A stretch of 64,000 nt of DNA from Pseudochryseolinea flava (GTDB lineage: Bacteria; Bacteroidota; Bacteroidia; Cytophagales; Cyclobacteriaceae): positions 186,001 to 250,000 of the forward strand of contig NZ_QMFY01000003.1 of the NCBI RefSeq assembly GCF_003286915.1, in the 5' to 3' direction. The first letter of the stretch is position 1; every line of letters begins with the position of its first letter. A program made the position numbers and the translations under genes. Below are positions 25,623 to 33,708 of this stretch, piece after piece. The notes beneath the pieces were generated by a model. That model searched no databases. It was given only the letters and a program-made list of their open reading frames with translations, and had not been told where the DNA came from.

Positions 25623-27884
25623 ATGAGCGACTACTTAGACACCTTAAATGAGCCTCAACGCGAAGGCGTAGTAAATACCGATGGACCTTGTATGTTGATT
25701 GCCGGCGCTGGGTCGGGCAAGACACGCGTACTCACGTTCAGAATTGCCGAATTGATGCGCAAAGGCGTGGACCCTTTCAGCATCATGGCTTTGACGTTTA
25801 CCAATAAAGCATCCAAAGAAATGCGTGAACGGATCGAACACGTTGTCGGTCATGATGCACGAAACTTATGGATGGGTACCTTTCACTCGGTTTTCTCCAA
25901 AATTCTCCGTGTAGAAGCCCAACACTTGGGTTATCCCAACAACTTTACGATCTACGATACGGATGATGCCAAATCGCTCATCAGAACCATCGTTAAAGAA
26001 ATGGGATTGGATGACACCGTTTACAAACAAAACGTAGTCTACAACAGAATCTCAGCTGCAAAGAACAGATTGATCAGCTGGGAAGACTATGCGCGTAACC
26101 CGGAACTGATGGCCGATGACGCTGCAAACCTTCGCCCTGAGATGGCACGCATCTACAAAGTGTATGCGCAACGTTGCTTTAAGTCGGGCGCCATGGACTT
26201 CGACGACCTACTCTTCAACACCGACAAACTTTTCAAAGAGCATCTTGAAGTGCTCAACAAATATCAACATCGAATTCGTTATGTATTGGTAGATGAGTTT
26301 CAGGATACTAACCTTTGTCAATATTACATCATTCGCAAGCTCGTTTCCGTGACACGAAACATTTGCGTAGTGGGCGATGATGCACAGAGTATTTATGCGT
26401 TCCGTGGAGCAGACATCAGTAACATTCTAAACTTCGAGCGCGACTACCCCGAGTTGAAGGTAATCAAGCTGGAACAGAACTATCGCTCTACACAAAACAT
26501 TGTACAGGCCGCTAACTCGGTCATCAAGAGAAATAAAGCGCAGATACCGAAAAACGTTTGGACGTCAAATGAAGATGGTGGTTTGATTGAACTGATCAAA
26601 GCGGTATCCGATAATGAAGAAGGAAGACTCGTGGCGACATCTATCTTTCAAGAGAAGATGCAACACCAATTGAAGTTCAGTGACTTCGTTGTATTATATC
26701 GAACCAACAGTCAGTCGCGTGCCATTGAAGAGTCGCTTCGTCGTAACAATATCAAGTATAAAATCATCGGAGGTCTCTCCTTCTATCAGCGAAAAGAGAT
26801 TAAAGATCTTTTGGCTTACCTGCGATTCACGCTCAATCAACAAGATGAAGCTTCGTTCCGGAGAATTATCAACTTGCCGAAGCGTGGTATCGGTGATTCT
26901 ACAGTAGATAAAATTGTAGTCGCAGCAAACGATCACGGAACTTCCATTTGGGAGATTTTGCAAAACTCCACGCCGTTTGTTGGTGGCCGTTCTGCAGGTC
27001 CTATTGATGATTTTGTATCAATGATCAAACGGTTTTCCGTTGAGATCCAGAATAAAGATGCGTATGAAGCATCGTTCGAAATCGCAAAAGGCTCCGGTCT
27101 TCTTAAAGAACTGTACGAAGACAAAACGGTCGAGGGATTGAGTCGTTACGAGAACGTTCAGGAATTATTGAACGCCATCAAAGAATTTGTCGATGATCCT
27201 GAGCGTGAAGACAAGACCTTAAACGCGTTCTTACAAGAAGCGGCATTGGTAGGCGGTCAAGATGAAGACAAGGACAAGGATCCCGATAAGGTAACGTTGA
27301 TGACCATTCACATGGCAAAGGGATTGGAGTTCCAATATGTGTACATGGTCGGGATGGAAGAAGATCTTTTCCCATCGCAGATGATGTTGAGTAGTCGGGC
27401 GGATCTTGAAGAAGAACGTCGTTTGTTCTACGTGGCGATCACGCGGGCTAAAAAACGCCTCTTCCTCTCCTACGCGCTGACACGATATCGTTTTGGCCGC
27501 CTTAAAAATTGTGAGCCGAGCCGCTTCATCGACGACATCGATCAGAGCTTCATGAAAGTAAGTTCGAAGTTTTCGGGACTGGAGTCCTCGCCGCCGCCAA
27601 CGGACTATGCGAAGAAACTCGTGTCGGGTATCAAAAAGACAGTGGCTTCTACACCGATAAAAAAACCAGCGGCATCAACTGCGTACAAGGCTCCGGCCGA
27701 CTTCAAGCCAAGTGATACGTCTGGTCTACAGGAAGGCATGCAGGTAGAGCATCCAAAATTTGGTTTTGGAACCGTGGTAAAGATGGACTTCAGCGGCGCC
27801 GACCGTAAGGCTAAAATTGAATTTAAAGAGGCAGGCGAAAAGACACTCCTTTTAAGTTTTGCTAAGCTTCGGATCGTGCAGTAA
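25623..27884 (+). CDS. UvrD/PcrA-type 3'-5' DNA helicase
   Basis: Superfamily 1A helicase acting in nucleotide excision repair, mismatch repair and replication restart. From ATG 25623 it has 753 residues. It shows LNEPQREGV (Q motif), Walker A AGAGSGKTRVLTFRIA, motif II VDEFQDTNLCQ, GDDAQSIYAFRGAD, LEQNYRST, and VTLMTIHMAKGLEFQYVYMVG, ending with motif VI AITRAKKRL. The C-terminal end GMQVEHPKFGFGTVVKM is the Tudor-like domain of PcrA/UvrD that binds RNA polymerase. UvrD or PcrA naming cannot be decided from sequence. A near-consensus TTAATTTG lies upstream. Confidence 0.95.
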   Translation: MSDYLDTLNEPQREGVVNTDGPCMLIAGAGSGKTRVLTFRIAELMRKGVDPFSIMALTFTNKASKEMRERIEHVVGHDARNLWMGTFHSVFSKILRVEAQHLGYPNNFTIYDTDDAKSLIRTIVKEMGLDDTVYKQNVVYNRISAAKNRLISWEDYARNPELMADDAANLRPEMARIYKVYAQRCFKSGAMDFDDLLFNTDKLFKEHLEVLNKYQHRIRYVLVDEFQDTNLCQYYIIRKLVSVTRNICVVGDDAQSIYAFRGADISNILNFERDYPELKVIKLEQNYRSTQNIVQAANSVIKRNKAQIPKNVWTSNEDGGLIELIKAVSDNEEGRLVATSIFQEKMQHQLKFSDFVVLYRTNSQSRAIEESLRRNNIKYKIIGGLSFYQRKEIKDLLAYLRFTLNQQDEASFRRIINLPKRGIGDSTVDKIVVAANDHGTSIWEILQNSTPFVGGRSAGPIDDFVSMIKRFSVEIQNKDAYEASFEIAKGSGLLKELYEDKTVEGLSRYENVQELLNAIKEFVDDPEREDKTLNAFLQEAALVGGQDEDKDKDPDKVTLMTIHMAKGLEFQYVYMVGMEEDLFPSQMMLSSRADLEEERRLFYVAITRAKKRLFLSYALTRYRFGRLKNCEPSRFIDDIDQSFMKVSSKFSGLESSPPPTDYAKKLVSGIKKTVASTPIKKPAASTAYKAPADFKPSDTSGLQEGMQVEHPKFGFGTVVKMDFSGADRKAKIEFKEAGEKTLLLSFAKLRIVQ

Positions 27885-27905
27885 CGGCGCACGATCCCGC
27901 TTTGT
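27871..27905 (+). terminator. Hairpin overlapping the uvrD stop codon
   Basis: A perfect nine-base stem GGATCGTGC/GCACGATCC has the TAA of the helicase gene in its loop, followed by a T-rich stretch. It looks like an intrinsic terminator placed across the stop codon. Confidence 0.5.
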
Positions 27906-27931
27906 TTGGTGTTGTCTTTTGATTAGATTTG
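27902..27931 (+). promoter_or_regulatory. Promoter of DUF4290-murA (TTG-N19-TAGATTTG)
   Basis: TTG at 27902-27904 and TAGATTTG at 27924-27931 are exactly 19 bases apart, a full match to the Bacteroidetes consensus. The DUF4290 start is 130 bases downstream, so the leader is fairly long. Confidence 0.6.
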
Positions 27932-28060
27932 CCTATTAACGTACTAAGAATCATTGATCACTGGTCAGTTTATTGGTAAGAAGCACTTTTTCTTGAAAGC
28001 CCAATCCCAAAGATCAACTTCAACTGCGATTCAAACTCTAATGGCTAATTTCACTACTCT

Positions 28061-28753
28061 ATGATCGGAGAATACAACACCGACCGTCCGCACATCATTT
28101 TGAAAGAATACGGACGTAACGTTCAGAAATTGATTGAATACATCAGAAACGTGCCTAGCAAGGAGAAGCGTACTGAACTTTCGTATACCTTGATTGAACT
28201 TATCAAGCAGTTAACACCCACCATTAAAGAGCAAGGAGACGATCCACAACGTTTGTGGGACGATCTTTACATCATTGCTGATTTTAATTTAGATGTTAAC
28301 AACCCTTTCCCAGTTCCAGAGCGCGACATCTTGTTTAAGAAACCTGATCGCATGGAATATCCACAGAGCGATGTACGCTTCAAGCACTACGGAAAAAACA
28401 TCGAGAAGCTTGTGAAGGAAGCCTTAAAGCTTGAAGACCCACAAGAGCGTCAAGAGGCGATCATTTATCTCGGAAAGTTGATGAAGACTTTCTACGGGAA
28501 TTGGAACAAAGAAACGCTGGATGATTCTGTGATCTTAAAAGATATCCAATTGATGTCAGGTGGCGCATTGAAGATGACCATCGACAAAGTTCGAGAGGAT
28601 AATCTATTCGAAAAATTATACAAAGAGCGTAAGAAGGCTCGCCCGCAAGGCAATGGCGACAATCATCAGCGTCGTCAGCAAGGAGGAGGCGGTGGTCACC
28701 GTCCGTTCAACAAGAACAAAGGAAACAATTTCCGTCGTCGTCGCGATGGATAA
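28061..28753 (+). CDS. DUF4290 protein
   Basis: A 230-residue protein found widely in Bacteroidetes, usually directly before murA. The first ~180 residues are helical, with YGRNVQKLIEYI and VRFKHYGKNIEKLVKEAL. The tail is a Gly/Arg/Asn/Gln-rich basic stretch (HQRRQQGGGGGHRPF and FRRRR), typical of RNA- or ribosome-associated disordered tails. I know no assigned function. murA follows after 60 bases. Confidence 0.85.
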   Translation: MIGEYNTDRPHIILKEYGRNVQKLIEYIRNVPSKEKRTELSYTLIELIKQLTPTIKEQGDDPQRLWDDLYIIADFNLDVNNPFPVPERDILFKKPDRMEYPQSDVRFKHYGKNIEKLVKEALKLEDPQERQEAIIYLGKLMKTFYGNWNKETLDDSVILKDIQLMSGGALKMTIDKVREDNLFEKLYKERKKARPQGNGDNHQRRQQGGGGGHRPFNKNKGNNFRRRRDG

Positions 28754-28813
28754 TCGCGTTGTTTGAAGGCATGAGTTTTTGTTCCAGTTATTTGTCAACC
28801 GTCAATTTTTTAA

Positions 28814-30121
28814 ATGAGCGTTTTCAAGATTAAAGGCGGAAAGAAGCTGAAAGGCGAAATTATTCCGCAAGGTGCAAAGAATGAGGCATTGCAAATTGTT
28901 AGTGCAGTACTGCTCTCATCAGAACCCATTACCATTCACAATCTTCCCAACATCGTTGATGTTAATAAACTGATCGAATTGGTTGGCGATCTTGGTTGTA
29001 AAGTTGAAAAACTTGGTCCTGAGTCTTATCGATTCACGGCATCGAATATCAATATGGCTTTTCTCGAGTCTGAAGAATATCGCAAAAAAGCGGCCGCTTT
29101 ACGTGGCTCTGTGATGCTACTCGGGCCAATCCTTGCACGTTTTGGCAAGGCGAGTTTGCCTAAACCAGGCGGTGATAAGATCGGACGTCGACGACTTGAC
29201 ACGCACTTCTTGGGCTTTCAAAAGCTTGGCGCAAAGTTTAACTTCGATGCTAGCGAACATCTTTTTCACATCGATGCAACATCGCTCACCGGATGCTACA
29301 TGCTTCTCGATGAGGCATCGGTTACAGGAACAGCAAACATCATCATGGCTGCTGTCTTGGCAAAAGGAAAGACTACCATCTACAATGCGGCCTGCGAACC
29401 TTATCTCCAGCAGCTTTGTATGATGTTGAACCGTATGGGTGCTAAGATCACCGGTGTTGGCTCCAACCTGATCACCATCGAAGGCGTTGAAAAACTTGGT
29501 GGCACGGAACACACCTTGTTACCCGACATGATCGAGATCGGAAGTTTTATCGGTCTCGCAGCAATGACGCAATCGGAAATCACGATTAAGAATTGTCGCA
29601 TCGATATGTTGGGAATCATTCCTGAAATCTTCAAACGACTCGGTATTAAACTTGAGTTTCGTGGCGACGATATTCATATCCCATCACAAGAGCGTTATGA
29701 GATTGAAACGTTTATCGACGGATCTATTCTCACAATTGCCGATGCCCCCTGGCCTGGATTCACACCAGACTTGCTGAGTATTGTGCTCGTCGTGGCAACA
29801 CAGGCGAAAGGGACCGTTCTCATCCATCAAAAAATGTTCGAGAGCCGTTTGTTCTTCGTTGATAAACTAATCGACATGGGCGCACAGATTATTCTTTGTG
29901 ATCCACATCGGGCTACCGTGATTGGTCTTGAACGTAAGCAATCACTTCGCGGTATCAAAATGTCATCACCCGATATCAGAGCTGGTGTGTCGTTGCTAAT
30001 CGCAGCCTTATCCGCTAAAGGAACGAGTGAGATTTCAAACATCGAACAGATCGATCGTGGCTACCAAAACATTGAAGCGCGCTTGAAGGCTGTCGGTGCA
30101 GATATTGAGCGTGTAGGATAA
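28814..30121 (+). CDS. murA: UDP-N-acetylglucosamine 1-carboxyvinyltransferase
   Basis: First committed step of peptidoglycan synthesis: transfers enolpyruvyl from PEP to UDP-GlcNAc. The 435-residue protein has GAKNEALQI (Lys22), and the flexible-loop active site reads KPGGDKIGRRRLDTHF, where E. coli has Cys115 in a PGGCAIG setting. Asp (residue 121) thus replaces the Cys, the change known to give fosfomycin resistance in Mycobacterium and others. The rest of the fold is intact, including LPDMIEIGSFIGLAAMT and SSPDIRAGVSLLIAAL. Confidence 0.95.
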   Translation: MSVFKIKGGKKLKGEIIPQGAKNEALQIVSAVLLSSEPITIHNLPNIVDVNKLIELVGDLGCKVEKLGPESYRFTASNINMAFLESEEYRKKAAALRGSVMLLGPILARFGKASLPKPGGDKIGRRRLDTHFLGFQKLGAKFNFDASEHLFHIDATSLTGCYMLLDEASVTGTANIIMAAVLAKGKTTIYNAACEPYLQQLCMMLNRMGAKITGVGSNLITIEGVEKLGGTEHTLLPDMIEIGSFIGLAAMTQSEITIKNCRIDMLGIIPEIFKRLGIKLEFRGDDIHIPSQERYEIETFIDGSILTIADAPWPGFTPDLLSIVLVVATQAKGTVLIHQKMFESRLFFVDKLIDMGAQIILCDPHRATVIGLERKQSLRGIKMSSPDIRAGVSLLIAALSAKGTSEISNIEQIDRGYQNIEARLKAVGADIERVG

Positions 30122-30151
30122 ACACCGGTTTTGTTATAGTAAAATCTGAAT

Positions 30152-30181
30152 CGAGGTCATTGCCTACAGGTGGTGACCTCG
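30152..30181 (+). other. Hairpin after murA
   Basis: CGAGGTCA/TGACCTCG make a perfect eight-base stem with a 14-base loop. There is no T tract, so it is not a classic terminator; it may protect the 3' end or be processed. Confidence 0.4.
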
Positions 30182-30311
30182 AACGTTTCAGCGGTCTAAC
30201 TAAATTTATGGCAGCAACTCACTCGGGTAACACGTAAATGTTGCCATTCGTGGCATAAACGTTGTAGCTGTAGATACAACTTCTATCTAATTTTCTGTGT
30301 TTTATTCTAAA

Positions 30312-30929
30312 ATGATACGAATGAAATATACGATTATCATCATGGGCTTGCTTATGACGACCCTCGTCGCGGCGCAAGAACAAATTGAGCCTACCTTTTC
30401 AATGCCCCGCGCTACTGTTAAAATGGCCCCAATGAAATTTTTCGAGCGGAATTTTGAATTGGGTGTTGAACTCTTCGACAAAAGTTACAAGCGAAGTTTG
30501 AACCTTGACGTAGGCTTTAAAAGCGGCGATGAAGATTTTGATGAAGCCCGTGGATACAATGTTGAACTGGGATTCCGGCGCTATGCTCCTTTTATGAAGT
30601 TTCACCAAAAAGGCGATCGCAGTTTCTATCGCGGAATTTATTATAGTCTAAGCGTTCGTGCGCAGTACTTCAAGGGAAAAGAAATAGATGCCAACGATTA
30701 CTATCGCGAACAGAAGACAACGTCCATCGCGCCTGCCTTTACACTCGGGTGGCAGCGAACGCTTTGGGAAGCATTGGTACTCGACATCTATGTTGGTGGC
30801 GCTGTACGATTTGCTGAAAATGAATACCCTTATGGTGAGATCGACCAACACCAAGACGTGAGCATATTCAATCCACGGTATGAAGGCATTATGCCTAAGA
30901 TCGGCGTGAAGATCGGGATAGGACTTTAA
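30312..30929 (+). CDS. Outer-membrane beta-barrel-like protein
   Basis: A 205-residue exported protein (start ATG 30312 or 30321). It has a signal peptide ending VAAQE and then alternating aromatic/hydrophobic strands, with a closing strand IMPKIGVKIGIGL typical of beta-barrel C-termini. It resembles DUF3575-type small porin-like proteins of Bacteroidetes but I cannot fix the family. It is monocistronic; murA lies 190 bases upstream and the next unit downstream is convergent. Confidence 0.7.
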   Translation: MIRMKYTIIIMGLLMTTLVAAQEQIEPTFSMPRATVKMAPMKFFERNFELGVELFDKSYKRSLNLDVGFKSGDEDFDEARGYNVELGFRRYAPFMKFHQKGDRSFYRGIYYSLSVRAQYFKGKEIDANDYYREQKTTSIAPAFTLGWQRTLWEALVLDIYVGGAVRFAENEYPYGEIDQHQDVSIFNPRYEGIMPKIGVKIGIGL

Positions 30930-30930
30930 T

Positions 30931-31016
30931 GCTAAACGCCTCAAGCTACAGGCCTCAAGTTTCAAGAAGTTCAAAAATAGAGGCTTGCAGCTTGTGACTT
31001 GAGGCCAATGCACTCT
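30931..31016. repeat. Inverted word-repeat element after the barrel gene (CTCAAG type)
   Basis: Ten perfect bases, GGCCTCAAGT (30951-30960) and ACTTGAGGCC (30997-31006), are embedded in further words such as CCTCAAGCT and GAGGCTTG. It starts right after the stop codon at 30929 and ends with CTCTTTTT, so it probably works as a terminator for both converging genes. Confidence 0.7.
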
Positions 31017-31026
31017 TTTTAAGTAA

Positions 31027-31803
31027 TTAGATCTCGATTGATAAGCCCACCGGACAATGATCGGAACCATGATACTCATTGTAGATCATGGCATCTTTCA
31101 CTTTCGGTAGTAGCGACTGCGACACTAAGAAATAATCGATACGCCATCCCACATTCTTTGCGCGGGCATTGGTTACGTAATTCCAATAACTATACTTCAC
31201 CTCTTGCGGATAAAAATGTCTGAAGGTATCGACATAACCAGCTTCCAACAATCTGGTAAATCCATCGATCTCCCGTTGCGTGTAACCGGCTGATTTGTTG
31301 TAGTTCGATTTAGGATTCGCGATATCGATCGGTTGATGCGCTACGTTTAAATCGCCACATACGATCACAGGCTTTCTTCGATTCAACCAGGTGAGATATT
31401 CTGTAAATTCTTTATCCCATCGTTCACGATAGTCGAGGCGTGCGAGTCCTTCACCAGAGTTTGGCGTGTATACAGTAACGAGGAAGTACGTAGGAAATTC
31501 AGCCGTCATCACGCGACCTTCCTGATCGTGTTCCTCGAAGCCCATATCGCACGTGATATTCAACGGCTCAATTTTCGAGAGTATCGCTGTTCCAGAATAT
31601 CCTTTTCTTGCTTTCGAGCAGTTCACCTGAGTTTTATATTCGGGAAGAAGCTCCAATGCAGAACGTACTTCTTCATAGCCACCTTTTGTTTCTTGTAAAC
31701 AAAGGATATCCGGGTTCATCTGACGGACATTCTCAATGAATTCTTTCTTAATAATGGCACGAATACCGTTGACGTTCCAGTTTACAAAATGCAGTGCTGA
31801 CAT
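31027..31803 (-). CDS. xth: Exodeoxyribonuclease III
   Basis: AP endonuclease/3'-5' exonuclease of base excision repair. The 258-residue product has the family blocks LHFVNWNVNGIRA, ILCLQETKGG (catalytic Glu), VTVYTPNSGEG, VVCGDLNVAHQPIDI and the final GSDHCPVGLSIEI (catalytic Asp-His). It is complete. It is preceded by a terminator and a small basic protein on the same strand. Confidence 0.95.
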   Translation of the reverse strand: MSALHFVNWNVNGIRAIIKKEFIENVRQMNPDILCLQETKGGYEEVRSALELLPEYKTQVNCSKARKGYSGTAILSKIEPLNITCDMGFEEHDQEGRVMTAEFPTYFLVTVYTPNSGEGLARLDYRERWDKEFTEYLTWLNRRKPVIVCGDLNVAHQPIDIANPKSNYNKSAGYTQREIDGFTRLLEAGYVDTFRHFYPQEVKYSYWNYVTNARAKNVGWRIDYFLVSQSLLPKVKDAMIYNEYHGSDHCPVGLSIEI

Positions 31804-31891
31804 TGAAACAGAGTTTGATTTAACCTTTGCGAATTAGCAGGAAACGTTGAAACAAAAAAGTGATACGGGATAGGCGTACAAAAAAGGCAAT

Positions 31892-31924
31892 AAAAAAGCC
31901 CTATGTGATCATCATAGGGCTTTT
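31892..31924 (-). terminator. Intrinsic terminator of the 53-residue basic gene
   Basis: Perfect stem GCCCTATG/CATAGGGC flanked by A and T tracts on both strands, seven-base loop. It lies 18 bases downstream of the small gene at 31942 and could stop transcription in both directions. Confidence 0.8.
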
Positions 31925-31941
31925 ATATGAAGTTTTAGAGA

Positions 31942-32103
31942 TTAAGCTTTCTTCGAAGCCTTAGCTTTGAATTCTTCTTTAATCGCTTCGATGTCAACGT
32001 TTTTCACGACAGGCTTAAAATTCTGGATCTTAAGCGTTTGACGTCTTACCGCTGCTACCGCCTTATCCTTGCGGTTTTTTCTTTTAAGTCTGGTTACTGC
32101 CAT
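31942..32103 (-). CDS. Small basic conserved protein, 53 residues
   Basis: Starts MAVTRLKRKNRKDKAVAA and is rich in Lys and Arg, with VVKNVD and AIKEEFKAKA later. Small proteins with this start are widespread in Cytophagales and other Bacteroidetes and look like ribosome- or RNA-associated factors, but I know no tested function. It has a clean ATG, TAA and a strong terminator, which argues for a real gene. Confidence 0.75.
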   Translation of the reverse strand: MAVTRLKRKNRKDKAVAAVRRQTLKIQNFKPVVKNVDIEAIKEEFKAKASKKA

Positions 32104-32200
32104 GGCTCAATTCTTTTAAAAGGAGTGCAAAAATAAGCCTGAAAATGGATTAAACAAAGAGAAGCTGGAAATTCTTGGGAGATTCGCGGTTCAAATACAA

Positions 32201-32291
32201 CTCCGGTTGCCAGATTCCGGTCATTTGATTTAATTATCGAATACTTTTTTCATCAATAAACTGGCGACTGGAAACCGGCATCCGGTAACCG
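32201..32291. repeat. Inverted word-repeat element upstream of hisS (CCGGT type)
   Basis: Left arm words CTCCGGTTGCCAGATTCCGG (32201-32220) face right arm words CTGGCGACTGG and CCGGCATCCGGTAACC (32261-32290). The arms can pair imperfectly. It lies between two divergent genes. Confidence 0.55.
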
Positions 32292-32299
32292 TTTTTAAT

Positions 32300-32307
32300 T
32301 ACTTTTG
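32300..32307 (+). promoter_or_regulatory. -7 box (TACTTTTG) of hisS
   Basis: TAnnTTTG match ten bases before the hisS ATG, directly after the repeat element. No -33 TTG at the right distance. Confidence 0.45.
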
Positions 32308-32316
32308 CGGCGAATT

Positions 32317-33684
32317 ATGGAAAAACCTACTCTACCGAAAGGTACCCGCGACTTTGGTCCTGCCGTGATGGCAAAGCGACAGTTCATTTTTGATACGATA
32401 CGAAAGGTATTTCAGACGTATGGCTTTATGCCGCTAGAAACACCCTCAATGGAGAACCTGTCTACGCTAACAGGAAAGTATGGCGAGGAGGGTGATCAGT
32501 TATTGTTTAAAATCCTTAATTCCGGCGACTTTCTGAAAGATGTTCCAAAAGACAAACTCACGTCTACAAACGCCAAGCAACTTTCTTTCCAGATCTGCGA
32601 AAAAGGGCTACGCTACGATCTAACGGTACCTTTTGCACGATACGTTGTAATGAACCGTCATGAGATTGCATTTCCGTTTAAGCGCTATCAAATTCAGCCC
32701 GTGTGGCGCGGTGACCGTCCTGCTAAGGCCCGCTATCGCGAGTTTTACCAATGCGATGCCGATGTAGTAGGCACCGACTCACTCATCTGCGAAGCCGAAA
32801 TCATCCTCATGATCAAAGATGTTTTTCAACGTCTTGCCATCACTGACTATACCATCAAAATCAATCACCGAGGTGTACTCGCAGGTCTTGCCGAATTGAT
32901 TGAAGCACAAGGAAAAGAGACATCTTTGTTCGTTGCCATCGACAAGCTCGATAAGATCGGTGAAGAAGGCGTTCGTAAGGAACTCGTTGAAAAAGGATTC
33001 AGCAATAGCAGTCTCGATAAGCTATTTGCGATCCTCAATGTAAAACGCTCCAATGCAAGTCAATCTGCGTTACTCACTACGAAGTTCGAAAGTAGTGACG
33101 CTGGAAAAAAAGGATTGATGGACCTCAAAGAAGTATTCATTCTCCTCGAAAGTTATGGCTCCGATGACACCAACGTAGAATTTGACGTTGCGCTTGCTCG
33201 CGGCCTTAGCTACTACACAGGATGTATTTTCGAAGTAAAAATCAACAATGTATCCATTGGTAGTGTAAGCGGTGGTGGTCGCTACGACAACCTCACACAA
33301 GCTTTTGGTGATAAAGAAAAATTATCAGGCGTAGGATTCTCCTTTGGCGTTGATCGCATTTTCGACGCGATGGAAGAATTGAACCTATTTCCAAAAAACG
33401 CGCAAGTCTCCTCGAAAATATTAATCTGTCATTTCGACGATGAAAGTTTCCGTTATGGTTTGGGCATACTGAATCAATTGCGTGGCGCAGGTATTGCGTG
33501 TGAAATTTATCCTGATCATACCAAACTTAAAAAACAGTTGGACTACGCGAACAAGAAGATGGTTCCATTTACACTTGTGCTAGGATCAGACGAGGTGAAG
33601 AGTGGGCAACTCACCTTCAAAGACATGAACAAGGGCGAACAGGAAAAACTTACGATCGATCAGATAATTGAAAAATTAAATTGA
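32317..33684 (+). CDS. hisS: Histidyl-tRNA synthetase
   Basis: Class II synthetase charging tRNA-His. From ATG 32317 it is 455 residues. Motif 1 PLETPSMENL, motif 2 QIQPVWRGDRPAKARYREFYQCDAD, the histidine-specific ARGLSYYTGCIFE and GGGRYDNL, and motif 3 GVGFSFGVDRIFD are present, then a C-terminal anticodon-binding domain. Histidine ammonia-lyase follows after 24 bases; whether they are co-transcribed is unknown. Confidence 0.96.
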   Translation: MEKPTLPKGTRDFGPAVMAKRQFIFDTIRKVFQTYGFMPLETPSMENLSTLTGKYGEEGDQLLFKILNSGDFLKDVPKDKLTSTNAKQLSFQICEKGLRYDLTVPFARYVVMNRHEIAFPFKRYQIQPVWRGDRPAKARYREFYQCDADVVGTDSLICEAEIILMIKDVFQRLAITDYTIKINHRGVLAGLAELIEAQGKETSLFVAIDKLDKIGEEGVRKELVEKGFSNSSLDKLFAILNVKRSNASQSALLTTKFESSDAGKKGLMDLKEVFILLESYGSDDTNVEFDVALARGLSYYTGCIFEVKINNVSIGSVSGGGRYDNLTQAFGDKEKLSGVGFSFGVDRIFDAMEELNLFPKNAQVSSKILICHFDDESFRYGLGILNQLRGAGIACEIYPDHTKLKKQLDYANKKMVPFTLVLGSDEVKSGQLTFKDMNKGEQEKLTIDQIIEKLN

Positions 33685-33708
33685 TCTTTAACGCTCATTA
33701 ACCCATAC

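Noticed and set aside
30243-30274. TGCCA-TTCG-TGGCA small hairpin before the barrel gene
   Set aside because: Short and isolated; no conserved motif or T tract that would make it a defined element.
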